Shown piece after piece: positions 34,950 to 49,100 of a stretch of DNA of 64,000 nt. Position 1 is the stretch's first letter. Every line of letters starts with the position of its first letter. Under the pieces are notes generated by a model. That model ran no database searches. It was not told where the DNA came from and was given only the letters and a program-made list of their open reading frames with translations. The stretch covers positions 3,223,501 through 3,287,500 of the forward strand of contig CM072863.1 of the NCBI GenBank assembly GCA_036937835.1. Reading direction: 5' to 3'. Position numbers and translations under genes: made by a program. The stretch comes from Pampus argenteus. Its lineage: Eukaryota; Chordata; Actinopteri; Scombriformes; Stromateidae.

Positions 34950-34955
34950 AATAAA
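34950..34955 (+). terminator. Candidate poly(A) signal of the TRIM gene
   Basis: AATAAA about 175 bases after the stop. A second candidate (AATAAAAC) lies near 35149. Confidence 0.5.
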
Positions 34956-35199
34956 ATGATGAGTATCAGTGGTCGAACCTGTGATACAAGCTTGAAAATT
35001 ATATAACTACTATAGAATAATATTGAGGTATTTGGTCAAAAATATTGTGATATTTGATGTTATCTATTTCATCCAGGTCTATAAATTGATTTATAAAGCT
35101 GCATACACTTGGCTGATGTACAGATCTTACGTTACTGTGTGGAAATATAATAAAACAGTGCTGTTAAATAAAATTCGTGCATCACATTTTGAAGTCCCA

Positions 35200-36623
35200 G
35201 AATGAGGCTGGACGTCAAAACGCTGCTCAAGAGACACGAGATCCAGGAAATGACACGCTGAAGTCACAAGAGTCTTATTCCAGTTGACTTTAATTATCAA
35301 ATGTACATAAATCTCAGGGTTTAGTTTCACATTAAAACACCCAATAAACAAAAATGAGAAGTTTTGCCCCGACAATACAAAATTTAATCCCTACTAGCAG
35401 TGATTAACAACATCCACGTAAGACAAAGACAGATTCATCTCTAGGATTTACACACAAATCAAAAAAATCTGACCTCATTTCGCAGCTCAGATCTCATTTT
35501 ATTTATTTATTTTTATTACCAAGAGTAGCAGTGGCAGAACAATACTGTGGATGATAAATAAACATTAATAACGTCCGTATCAGACTCTCCTGATAAGACG
35601 GAAGCAGATCAGAGCCGCAAAGTTTTAAAAAAGTCAGACGTGTTTGTGTGAAAATGCAGCCGAATAACAGAGAAAAAAGCGCGTACAGTAATTAAGTAGT
35701 CTGTGGTACAGTGCAGGAGACAGTAGTGTGAAGGCAGCTTAAACAGTCACTGATTTGCTATGGCAACAATTATATTATGTACTCGTAAGGATTTCTGGGA
35801 GAAATCAACAATAAACATCAGTAGTGTTGTGTAGTTTGACCCTTCCTGTCAGAGTCCGGTCTGTTTACACTTTAAAAAGAAAAAGAGACAATAAACCTCA
35901 CAGAGATGCTGACTGAGTTGAACCGTTTGTTCTGTTCACAGCGATTCATAATTTAAGAAAAAAAGGTTATTGATTATCGGCTGGTTCTGTGTAGCAACAA
36001 GCGGAGAAACGTGAAGGATTCAAACCATCAGCTGGTCATTTGGCTTCCAGGGACACAAACTATACGGAGGTTAAAGGTTAAACTTTTGTTTTCATTTTGT
36101 ACCTGGTGCTGTGTTACCTGAAGAAAAGTGCTGTGTAATTCCAGTTATTTATTTATTTATTTATTTTAAGCATTTAAAAAAAGAAAGGTTTGACTCCACC
36201 CGTCTCCATCCAAACCTCCAAATCCAGTTTAACATATCAGGAACGTGTGATGGGACGTTTCAACCAAATTCTTTTGTATAACCAGCAATCTTTAAGTTAC
36301 CAATTATATATATCAAGTATAAAAAAAAATATCGACAAGTGCAAAAAATTGTCAATTGATGATTTCAGGGCAGCAAAAAAAAAAAAAAAAAAAAAAAAGT
36401 GTTTGTTTTCTCTTTCCTTCAACTTTTCGAGAATGAAAATCTGACACTTTTTCCCTTTTAAGAAAGGGCAACAAGTAAATGAACTGATTTAAATTGATCA
36501 TCGTGAAGGGAAATTAGCAGGCAGAGCTTCGTTAAGCACCTCGTTCACTGTGTGCGTGTGTATGTCTCCTTTTACTCAAACAGGGATGGATGAAACTGGA
36601 GTGACGGCAGGTGTCTGAGTTCA
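35200..36623 (-). other. 3' UTR of flnb and TRIM-flnb convergent spacer
   Basis: No coding exon. Most of it probably belongs to the flnb 3' UTR. TTTATT clusters (AATAAA on minus) at about 35495-35512 and 36145-36168 are candidate ends. An (A)26 run is at 36371-36398. Confidence 0.45.
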
Positions 36624-39600
36624 TCATGGGACGGTGACCTGGAAGGGGGAGCCCGGGATGTGGTCGTCGCCCCATTTGACCACCAGGACGTAGTTGCCCC
36701 GCTCCTTCAGCAGGTAGCTGACGTTGTACTGCAGGTTCCCCATGTGTTTGACCAGAACCTCCTCACAGGGAACCTGAGGGCCATGAACACCCACCAGGAG
36801 CATGTTCTTACCTGGTGGAAAGGAGAGGATAACAGGTGAGTGAAGTATCCGAAAAATCAATCCATCTTCTGTTACAGCCGGTTTCTAACTGATTTACGAC
36901 TCATTTCATCCCACAAGGTATCAGAAGAAAGAACTGATGGAGTTCATTTGTAAACTGGTAAAACAAACTTTTCCCTCTCAACATAAAACGCGCTACGAGC
37001 TGTTAAATGAACCTCCGTGGAGTCTCCCCTCACCGGCTTTGCTGCAGTCGACGGAGAAGCTGCTCTTCTGGCCCACGAAGGCCTTGCTGAGGCCGGGACC
37101 TCGACTTAGCACCTTGCTGGCGTCAGAGTAGGCCGATCTGGGCGTGTCGCACTCTGTGAAGCTGCTGCTGGACGCCCGCAGTACTGGGTCCACGGTCAGG
37201 GTGGACGTCTCGCTGGCGTTGGTCACATTTACCAGTCGAGGACCTGAACGATGGGAGCAGAGCGGCGTGTTTAACAAACACCACAAACATCTGGTTTGTA
37301 GCGTAAAATCATCGTGGTTCAGTAACCGACGTTCGACAGAGTCACCGTCACCGCGTTACCTGTGACTTTGGCCTTGAAGGGGCTGCCGGTGATGTGGTTC
37401 GGGCCTCCGTATTTGATGCTAATCAGGTAGTTTCCGGGCGCCATGGGAGTGTAGTGCACCTTGTAGCCCTCTGGAACCTCCTGGCAATCCATCTTCACCT
37501 TGGACGGACCCTCAATGGTCACGGCCAAGGACCCGGGGCCCGCCTTCGTGTTGTTGATGATGAACTCTGACTGGGTACCTGCGAGAAAAGAAACCTCAAC
37601 AACTTTATAACTAGCGGACTGTGTCATGTTTAGCAATAATATTACAGACCCGTCTCATTCAAGGTAATGGGGAAGGCGTGTCCAAACTTCTTCTAACTTC
37701 CCAGAACCTGAACTTTTAATAACCTGTCAAGCTTTGGGACTAGTTTTTGTTTTTCACATCGTTTCAGATAACCTCTGAACCTCCTGAGCTAAAATCAACA
37801 ACAAGTGAGGAGGTCAGGGGTCACGCAGGAGGTCAGGCAGACAGGTAAACCCACCTGTTGTGCCTCTCTCCAGTCCAGCTCCATACGCTGAGACCAGAGA
37901 AGGCTCTCCGGTCTGTCCCGGCTGCCCGACTCGGACCTTGAACGGACTTCCTGGGATGTGAGAGCCGTTGAACTTGACGTCGATGGAGTGGACGCCGTTC
38001 TCTCTGGGGATGAAGCGGATGGCGTACTTGTCTGAAGGACAAGAGAGGAGAATTTGGTTACCAGGAGCTCCAAAGATCAAACATTTGACTTTATGGCCTC
38101 ATGAACACACACCTCTTTCCAGCTCGGTGACGACACACTCCTCCAGAGCTCCAGACGGGCTGTGGACTTTAGCCTCCACTTTGCCCTGCGCTCCGTTCAG
38201 ACGCACCGCAAAGGATGCTGGGTGATTCACCTTCAGACCAGACTCCTACCGAGGTCGGACACGCACACTCAGTCAGAGTATGGACGGACAGTTAACACAC
38301 ACACACAAAAAAAATACAGCTTTCCAGTTTCTATTCTATTATCGTCTCTACTTCCACTGATGGTTTTCTACTCTTACCTGAGCTCCTGTTGGTGCAGCTC
38401 CAGCAAACAGAGGCAGATGGCCGCAGTGTTAAAAAGCAAAGTTAGACACACACACACACACACACACACTGCACTACAGTCTGACAGTGTTATAGTAGGA
38501 CGTTCATCTACAGCTACAGACACAGACACAGACTACAGTCTCTAGGAGGAAAGTAAGAGGTCTGCTGGGACCCGCCTCTGTCCGCTGTAGCCTGGCAACC
38601 AGGGAGCTGACGATGCTGCTGCTGATTAAGACGACGGTGCTGTTAAAAGCCTTTAAATGAAACACAAGAGAAACACCAGCATTTCCACACCAGGTAAGAG
38701 AAGGGATGACCAGAACCAGGCAAAATGGCCAAGAGGAGGAAGATATCCTGACCGCTGATCTCTAACTCAGCCAGTCAGAAGATACTTGAATCGAGGGTCT
38801 AAGGACAGAGGGTGTCACTCCCTGCACAGATTGGTGATTCTTAATAAAATATGGTGCCGTCTGTCCACTTCACCCTCAACAGCAGTGTTTGCTTGGCTGT
38901 GGTCACATCCATGAGGTCAGTTGCATAAAGAAAACTTAAAATACTTTAACCTTTCTGTTCATCTGCAAAAGGTTTGACTGACGTGAGCTTTTTAAAAAGG
39001 CTGGTACTAAGCCTCAAAACAAAAACCCAAACCAGTCGAACCCTCAGTTAATCATGTCTGTCACTAAGTCATTGATTTTTATGCAACTGTGCCCCGGAGC
39101 CCCTCAGCTAGGCAGGGCAGGCTGGGTGTGGAGGTGTCTCCTCATGCCTCACCTGAAGGCCGGTAACAGTGAGGCGGCGGGCGTCGTTTACTGGAGCCAC
39201 GACGGGAACCAAGTAGGGGCTGTCAGGTATGTGCTGGTCGTTAAACTTCACCGAAATCTCGTAATCACCTGGTGGAAGAGTGAGAACGTGACTCAGAGAG
39301 CGAATGAGGGATACAGCAGTGTCCAGTAAACTGTTTGTGTGTTTTCTCTACCAGGCTCCTGAGCGACGTAAGAGACACCGCAGGATCCGTCTTTGCGGTC
39401 GTCGAAGGAGATCTCCGCCCTGCTGGGTCCCTCCACAGCGATGGACAGACCGCCGGCTCCTGCCTCCCTCGTCCAGATACTGAACTCAGCTGGAGGGAGA
39501 TGAAGAGAAAAAATATGACAAAACTGCAAATGTGCAACTGCAGACCTCTTATGTACTAGCTGAGGTTCCTGTGTGTGTGTGTATGCATACCTGGCTCTCC

Positions 39601-40843
39601 TGCCTGTGCTCCCTCCAGTCCCGGACCTCCTGCTTTCACCTTGGCGGCCCCTCCTTCTCCAAGCGGCCCCACAGTGAACTGGAAGGGGCTGCCGGGCACG
39701 TGCGCGCCCCTGTACTTCACGCTTACGCTGTGCACGCCCATCTCTGTGGGCACAAAGCGCACACAGTAGGTGTCCTGGCCCACGGCGACCAGCTCGGCAG
39801 GCTGACTGGCTCCAGAGGGGGAAGTGACCTCAGCTGTGACGTCCTGCATGTCGATCGCTGCGAGGACAGACAGAATATAGCGATTTACTACTTTTTTTGT
39901 GTATGAGTATTACGTATAATCATTAAGAAGCACTGAAGCTGTTCTGGATGCTCAAGTTATTGTGTTACGCAGCCCAAAAAACAAAACATAGTAATGCTGA
40001 AAACAGATGATGCAGATTGTTTTAGGCACACACACAAACACACAGATGCAACTTAAATAATAATAAAGCAGGTCATGTTGCAAACCTTGTACTCATAATT
40101 TTCCCCCCTAGGGCTCTACAACGCACCCTCTACCCTGGAACTGCCCACTGAGTAGCGGGCGTCAGCGACCCAATAACCCCTCGCTGCCCGCGCCAGCACC
40201 AGACCGGAGAGGCCGGAAATGAGGCGAAAGCGCCCAGGAGAGAGGCTCTGATTCTGGGCAGCAGTAGAGGGACGAGTCCCTCGACCACTGGATCTTCCAG
40301 ACCACCAGATGGAGCAGTAGGAGCGAGAGGAGGTGTGAGAGAGGAGCTGTCGAGACAAGACCAGGAGGAACCAGCTCACTGGAGGAAGAGGAAGGTGATG
40401 AAGAGGAGAGGATGATGAGGTGGAGGAAAGTGAGAAGGAGCGAATGGAGATGGGGACAGAAGGCAGAGGAGGAGAAAATCAGAAGAAACTGAGTAAGAGG
40501 AGAGGGAGGCATGGTGGAGAGGAAGAAAAGATAAGAGGAAGAAGGAAGAAGGGTGAGACAAAAGGAGGGAAAGAAGAGAATAAGAAAGCAGAAAAGATCA
40601 ATCTGACACAGATTACAGTTAGTACAGAGAAAATCAGAGAAATGACGGAGCTTCAGACAGGAAAAAGTTTTTAAAGGTGGAGCAGAGTCGAACACCAACA
40701 TACGAAACATCCAAACACACGGTTTTTACTTCTAGACGCGTTTACAGGTGAGCTGACAGCGACTGTGTCATCCAGAAGAAGTGTGGATACTCCTCTGACT
40801 GACAGCCAATCAGACGAGGCTTCACAGTAACCTGGTAAGAAAG

Positions 40844-40887
<44 letters not shown>

Positions 40888-41920
40888 CTGGTATCTTCAA
40901 GCTGAGATCACACACGCTGCCCACGCTGGCGACAGACGCAGCCCTCTGTCGTCTGGTGATACTCTCCCGAATACGACCCTCTCCCGTCACCCGCACTGTG
41001 AATGGACTTCCTGTTTACGAACACACACACACACACACAGATTTGTCACTAACATCCTGGTGAACACACACACTGATTTTTGGATTTATTTATAAAAAGG
41101 TTTTTACCGGGGACGTGTTCCTCAGCGAAGCGTATTGAGACAATGTAGTTTCCTGGTTCAGTGGGACAGTAGGTGACTCCACATGTCCCGTCCTCCATGT
41201 CCTCCGTCTGGATGTCCACCTTACTGGGACCTTCAATGGACAGAGCCAGGCCGCCATAACCTGCACACACACACACACACACACAGTATATAAGCTACCA
41301 CTGGCTCCAGAGCAGCAGAAACAGCAACTTCCTTCCTGAATCTCTTGTGAGTTCATATTAATGACAGAAGACAGAACCAGCCTTTGAGTTTACATATAAA
41401 AGGAAAAGAAAAGACAAGCTGTGGCGGACAGAGCTACCCGTACTGACCGGCCTCCTGCGTGTCGACCACGAAGCTGGCGTTGGTGAAGGTCGTCCCCTGG
41501 ACGAGTCCATCGCCGTGAGCTTTGACCCGGCTGGCGTCGCCGATCTCAGACTGGACGACCATGATGGTGATGGGACTGTTGGCGACGTGACGCCCGTTTT
41601 TCAGGATGCTGACCCGGTGTTCACCCACCTCCCTGGGGATGAAAGAGATACCTGGGAGGAGGAGGAGGAGGAGGAGGAGGGTAAGAATTTAGTGTAGTGG
41701 TGAGGAAAGAGAGGGGACAGTGAAAGAAAGAGAAAGAGAAACAGGAGGTGATGAGGAGGTGAGAAAAGGAAGAGGAAATAAAAGCACGAATCAGAAGAAG
41801 AGGAGGAGGGAAGGAGGAAAAAAGATAAAGAGAAGAGAAAAGGAAAACAGGAGGAAGAGATTGAATGTGTGAAAGAAACATTAAAATCAACATAGATCAT
41901 TACACTGACTTTAATCATTT

Positions 41921-41957
<37 letters not shown>

Positions 41958-43311
41958 CGATGTGGTTGTTGGACATCCTCTTCAGCAGGCAGGGCTCGTC
42001 GCGGCCGGACGGCGACTTGATGCTGGCGGTCAGCAGGCTCAGGTCCGTCTCATTAATGTCCAGAGAGAAATCTGCCGCTGAGCCCAGTTTGACCTGAGAG
42101 CGACGCTTCTTGTCCTCTGAAACACACCAACGACACCACAGTGAACATTTAGCTCAGTTCAGCCGTTTACACGATGAGATCAAACTTTCTGTCTTTTCCT
42201 GCAGGCTGCAAGGACGATGGCGTCTTTACGTCTCTGGACTTCATGTTTCCAAAAGTGAATCAGTTTTCAGAAATAAAATCAAGAGTTCAATGTTGTGCAA
42301 TCTCAAAATATTGCTGACCGGTGATCCTGGCGGTGAAGGGGCTGCCAGCGATGTGCTCGTCGTTGTATTTGACCAGGATGTTGTAGTCTCCGGGCAGAGT
42401 CGGCAGGTAGCTGACGCTGCACGTCCCGTCCTTGTTATCCACACAGCTGATCTCCGCTTTGGACGGACCCTCGATGGCCAAGTCCAGACCTCCTGGACAG
42501 ACAGTTACATGCTGAATATATCTGTCAACACCAATTTACTGAAAGCTACACAATAAAATCAACAGAAGTATTTAACAGACCGACAATTTTAATTTATACA
42601 AATACTGCAGTAATACTGCTGTTGTTGCTTCCACAGTAACTTTCAGCTCTCCTCCTCTCGTACCTTCAGCGGCGTCCTCCGTGAAGACGGTGAACATGGC
42701 CGTCTTGTTGGCGACTCCGTAACTCAGACCGGGGCCGTAGGCGGTGACGTTGGGGCTGCTGGCGTGGTTCACGTAGAACTGAAGGGGAGACTCTGCAACA
42801 CATAAAAACACGCAACAATCAGGGTCAGGAGGAGGAAACCTTAAGGAGTCACCAGCATCCAAAGTGTTCATCCTCTGGAGAGCAGGACTGATTCTGGTGT
42901 TTTCTTATGTTTAAGTAAACATTAAGGGTTGACTGTTCTACTTGAGGAAACTTAATGATGACTCTCTGCTGTAATAATAATAATAATAGTTCAGATGTAG
43001 AGCTGAAGTCTTAGACCGACTCAAACCATGAACCAAAACATTTTGGATTCACAAAAGGGAGACGGGTCCCCACAATGATACAGTGGAAATAGATTTATGT
43101 CCCCACAACATGAGTAATGCCTGGTGTACACACACACACACACACACATTCTCGGGGTGTGATGTCATCGCTGGTTGGTGGTTAATGGTTTTCTCCTACT
43201 GGCTAAAAAAGAGCAACAGATGTGTAACACACAGACTCTTAATCACAAACATGCACAGATCACATCACACTACATACATTTCTTATACAGCTGAGATACA
43301 GTCCTAATCTA

Positions 43312-43357
<46 letters not shown>

Positions 43358-46162
43358 CTCCATGTTTCATCTCCGACTCTGACGTCAGAGTCCAAACATC
43401 CTGACAGCAGGAGAGAAACAGCCTCCGGGTCTCCTTCTGGACACCAGGTGTTTCCGGCCCACCTTTCTAACCGCTGTCACGACTTGATCGCGACTGCGTG
43501 TGCGAGCGTACGTGTGCGCTGACCTGGGATGTGTGTGCCGTTGTATTTGATGTGCATCTCGTGCAGGCCGGCCTCGGTGGGCGAGAACTGCACCGTGACC
43601 GTCCCGTCCAGGTTGTCTGTGATCAGCGGCTGAGCCGATTTACCTGAAGGCATCAGCACCTCACCTGAGAGTTAAGAGACAGAAGAACATTTTGACTTAT
43701 CTTAGTTATTATGAGGCTAATAAGCATTTTGTTTTAGGTATGAAAGCAGCTTCTGTCTTTCATAGTGGTCCATTTATACAGACTCTGGTTCACGTTTACA
43801 GTTTAAATGTATTGTGATGGCTTACTGCTGCTCAGGCCCCATTATGGGTCTGAATACATTGTGTGGGAGACAGATGCTTCCCATAGAGAAGCTGAGGGAA
43901 GCGGCTGTGTGCTGCTCTTTAATGATGAATGGAAAAGTTAACCAGATGTACATTTAAACCAACCAATTAGTCCTCATCCTCGAAGCCATTTTTCTCGTAA
44001 AACTGACTTTTCCTAGAAAGACGTCGAAGAACAAAGTTGTCAGTGCAGTCCTGCGGTTATACGACACCTGGAGATCATAATCTACAGTAGAGTGTGAACA
44101 AATGTCCCTACGCTACGTGAGATCAGATTCAGGTTCAGACATGAAACTCATCTACTCTTCTGTATCTGCTTCACTTGCTTCCATTAGATTTTAAAGAGCA
44201 GCATTCATGACAATCTCCACACACTGGATGAGAAGATTTAGCAACATAAACACCCCGTTCTCACCGGTGATTTCTCCCTTCCTGAAGGAGAACGGTATCA
44301 CCATGTCGAACGGTCTGAAGCCGGATCCGTTCACGCTGCTGCCGATCGGCTCGTAGTCTTCTGACGTCACCTGGAGGAGACAGAAAGAAGTCAACGTGTC
44401 ATTTAGAGCTAGAAACGTCTTCTTGTCCTTTTCTCTCCCTCTCTCTCTATCGACGACTTGGCGTTAGAAACATGCGTTTGCAGCTGCGTCCAAGCCCCCG
44501 CCCGCACAGGGGCATCCTGGGAAAGTGTAGTGCGATAGAGCAGCAAGGAGGAGGAAGGAAGAGAGGATGATGAAGTGACTTTGTGATGCAGCCACAGCGA
44601 TGAAGAGTGCACCAAGAAAGAGGACCCCTCCCGTAAACGCCCCGTAACCATAGCAACGGCGTCCTCAACACTGTTTATTTATGTTATGTTGTTAGATGCT
44701 TGTTGCGATCCCATTGGCTGAGACAAAAAGGGAAGCAATAATATGAGAGGCAAAGCGGCCGAGCGAGTATACTTTTGAATAGAGAGAGAAAGGTCAGGGT
44801 TTAACCAGCAGCCATTCACCTGCAAGAGAGAGGAGCTGTGTGTTTGTGTGTGTATCCTGCATCTATCTCATATGTACAGTAAACATGTGTGTGTGTGTTC
44901 AAAGTGTGTGTGTGTATGCATGCGTTTGGTACCCAGGGCTGGAACCCAGCTCCGGGGGCAGCGGCCTGTTGCTGAGACTTCTGTGCTTGCATGATGGGAA
45001 CCTCCTCAGTCGCCTAAAGACATGACAGTAAGGGGTTAACATCCACCACAAATCACTACGTTTGGTCTGGAAGTGGAGACGTGTCTTCTTCAGGCAAAGC
45101 TACGTATAAACTGTATTTATGGTCATTCCCATAAAAGATCTACAAACACACAGCGTAGCAGACAGATGGGAAGCACAATTATACATTCAAACCTAAAGGC
45201 ACAAGGTCAAAGGTTAATTAATCAACCCACAGGGAGCAGAAGAACATCACAACTATGATGCAGAAGAGAGTTTTATAAATCAAACCGCATTTAAAATGTT
45301 TTATCACAGTATTACGACAAAAAACACTGTATAAACCGTATGTACGTATGTGTAGTTATGGAGCTGGTCCCTTAAATACTGAACCCATTTTGGATCCCCA
45401 GTCAGACTGTAACAAGCCCAAATACAGAGCGATCTGCATCTGTCTCCGCTTTTCCCTTCAAAGTTGCAACAAATCTGTATATATGAGCCCATTTTGCATC
45501 CCTAATCACAGCATAATAAACCCCAGAATAAAAACACAATTCTGCATCCCTCGCTCACCATGACTTTGAAGGGACTACGCGGGATGTTTTCTCCTCCAAA
45601 GCGGACGTAGATGACGTAGTTTCCAGGCTCCAGCGCGGTGTAGAAGATGTCGAAGGTGCCGTCTTCGTTCTCCAGCACCTCGGCCTCCACCTCGCTGCCG
45701 TCGGGCTGAACCACGACGCAGCTCACCTTTCCTTTCCCAGCACCCTTAGTGTTCACCACCAGGCCCAGCTCCTCACCAATGGCCACCGTGGGGCCGACAC
45801 CAGGGCCTGAGAGGAAAAAAAATATTTGATTTTATTTCTTATATATATATATATATATATATTTATATTCAAGATGTTTGTATTTTTAGATTTTCTGAGT
45901 TGTGACGGACCGGTTACGGTGCACTTGCTGGCATCTCCGGTTGCGGTGGCGCGGACTCTGTAAGGCGAGGCGGGGATGTCGTCACCGCCGTACTTTATGA
46001 CGATGGTGTACCGGCCCGCACGGTCAGGGATGTAAGACACTTGGTATGTACCGTCACCGTTGTCGTGGATCGTGGGCTGCTTAGGTTTACCATCCTGGTC
46101 CTGAGGTGGAAGGAAGACAGATCATTTCAACGCGATGTCTTCTTTCATGTGTGTGTATGATG

Positions 46163-46198
<36 letters not shown>

Positions 46199-49100
46199 GA
46201 CGGTGATGAGCACGCTCAGTTGGCCGTGGCCGGCGTCCTTGGCGTCGATGTTGAACTCTACGGGGAAGCTGGCGGGCACGCCGCTGGTCAACCCGGGACC
46301 GCTGGCTCGCACCTTGCTGGCATCGTGAGTCGGCAGAACCCGAAACTTGAAGGGACTAAAGAGACACAGACACCGTTACTACAAACACTGACCCACAGCG
46401 TCACCAGTGGGGCGCTGACCCCCCACTGCAGTCATCAAACTAACCAACTGTTTGACTGGCTGGAAAGAAAAAGCTGATCTTCACTTTTCAAAAAAAATTT
46501 ATGCTTAAGAAAGAAATTCTTTCCTGACTGGCAGTACTGCTCCGTACCTGCGAGGGACGTCCTCCTCCGCGTACTTGACGGCCACAGAGTACGGCCCCTC
46601 CACAGACGGCGTGTAGGACACCGTGTGAGTCCCGTCCCCGTTGTCTGTCACGTTGACCGGCTCCGCGATGCCTTTGGGAGCGGTGACGGCCACGGCCAGC
46701 GGCGCCACGCCTGCCTTCCTGCAGTCCACCGTGAAGGATTGTGGGATATTGGCCCTGACGCCAGATTGCACACCTGGACCTGACACCTTGACCTTACTGG
46801 AGTCGACCACGTCCTTCACTGGGACCTTGAATGGACTTCCTAGAAAGAAAACAGAAAGGAAACATGTTGGTGGGGGCTCCGTACATTGTCCCAACTCATT
46901 ATTCATTGTCCACGGCAGGAAAATATTCACGTCATTGAACCTCTGATCCTTAAATTCTTTACAAGTAGCCTCACTAATTTCAATAGCTCTATAAAGTTTA
47001 TACACTCTGGGTTTTAGGATAATGTGGTTTCTGCATCTTGAAGCTTTTTGCAACACCAGCTGATGTGGACTTTATACAGCACATTAAAACAAACCAACAG
47101 ATGTCTATGAAAGGTGTTAAACAAGGAAACATGCTGAGCTTTTCCTGAACAAAGTCAATTAAAAACTGAGCTGCGGCTTTTCGGCTTCGGCCAGTCACTT
47201 CATTAACAGCATCTTTAACATTAGTGGTTGTTTATAGACGGAAACGAGAGCAAAGCCAAAGACAACAATTAAAAACTCTAATCTCACCAGGGATGTGCTC
47301 TCCTCCGTAGGTGATGTTAACATCATAGAGGCCGGGGGTGAAGGGAACGTACTCCACGCTGCAGCTTCCGTCTTTGTTGTCTTTGCAGGACATCTTTGAC
47401 TCTGATGGACCCTCCACGGTGATGCCAAGACCACCGATACCTGCCCCTCTGTTGAAGAGGATCAAAACACCCACAATCAGCAACAACAAAAATGCTTCAC
47501 AGACAGACGTCCGACTGTAAGACTTTAAATCACCTGGTGATAATGTTGAAGTTGTTGGGCTTGTCGGTCAGGGCTTGTTGGAGCCCGGGGCCGGTAGCCA
47601 CCACCCTGCTGGGGTCACATCCCTCCGACACAGAAACCCTGAACGGGCTCTTAGGAACCGCTGTGTCGTCGTACAGAACCTGGACATTGTGGACGCCTGA
47701 AGTGCACAGTTTACAGTTTGGTAAAGATTACAGGTTTATGGTTAGCGTATCTCATAAACACGTAGGTGCAGGTGTGTTACCGTTCTCAAAGGGAGTGTAC
47801 TCCACTTCGTAGGTACCATCAGCCTTGTCAGTAACCAGACAGTCTGTCAGCGCTCCGGACGGGTTCCTGACCTCCGCCTTCACGTGGTCTCCTCCTCGCT
47901 GGGTCAGCGGACGGGCGTCCACCGTGAATGCTGTGGTGGCTTCTCTGAAAACAGCTGGAGGAAAAGAGAGATTTAGTTTAGTTTTCTGCATCATGTGCAC
48001 GAATCAACGGAGAGCCACACACTGAGCCAGGTGGGACCATACGGCACCTTGTCCCTCCACGCCGGGTCCAAACACTTTGACCTTGGAGGTGTCGACAGCA
48101 GGATCCACCATCACTTTAGCGGGGAAACCAGGGACGGTCTTGCCTCCGTACTTCAGCAGCAGGGTGTACATGCCGGAGGTCAGGGGGACGTAGGTCACCG
48201 TGTAGGTCCCGTCTTTGTTGTCCACCACCTCCGTCTTAGCTTTCACACCTGGAACAAAACAGGCTAGTTTTTACTTTTCTACAAATATGAAAAGTGTCTA
48301 AATTTCAAAAGATTTGATCTTTAACAGAAAAAAATGCTTTGTGCCTGCAGAAACACTCAACATGAGCATTTGTTTCAGTTTAAGTACCTGAGCCTGGTGC
48401 CGAGCCGGTGGGACTGGTCGGGGTGGAGTCTGGACCAGCTTCCAGGGTGAGTTGTCCCGGTCCAGCTCGAGAACAGTCCACATTCACCACACTGGTCTCT
48501 CCAACCTGCACAGACACAACAAGTTTTCTTCTGTTTGGTATAATGGATAAACAACAAACTCAAGCTGATACAAAATTTATCCAGAATTGAACAGATTTAA
48601 ATTTCTCAGGCCCTCACCTTGGCTCTCTTTAGGCCCGACCCGGACGCCACCACCTTGGTGGGGTCAAATGGCATCTGGATGTCTGCTTTGAATGGCGAGC
48701 CGGGGATGTGGACATTCTCGAACAGGATGTTAACCAGATAGTCTCCGGGCTCAGTGGGCAGGTAGGAGACGGAGCAGGTCCCGTCGCCGTTGTCCGAACA
48801 CTCGATCTTGGCCTCCGTCGGCCCCTCCACCGTCAGCCCCAGACCTCCGGTTCCAGCACCTTTGGTGTCGATGGTGAACTCTGCCGGGTTCCCCACCAAA
48901 CCTCCCTTCAAACCGGGTCCGAATGCCTTCACCTGGAAAGAGACCAGAGGGAGCGATAATGGTGCCATGCAGCTACATATTTAACATTTTTCGTAAACTG
49001 AGACTAAACAGAAAATAAACAGAATAAAAACAAATAACTAAAAAACAACAACATCTTTCTTTTTTAAAATGGGGTTTTAGATGCTGATGTTACCTTGCTG

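Noticed and set aside
40162..40710. 182-codon minus-strand frame rich in Ser/Leu/Pro
   Set aside because: Largely a translation of the pyrimidine-rich tract. It is in a different frame from the possible relic exon.
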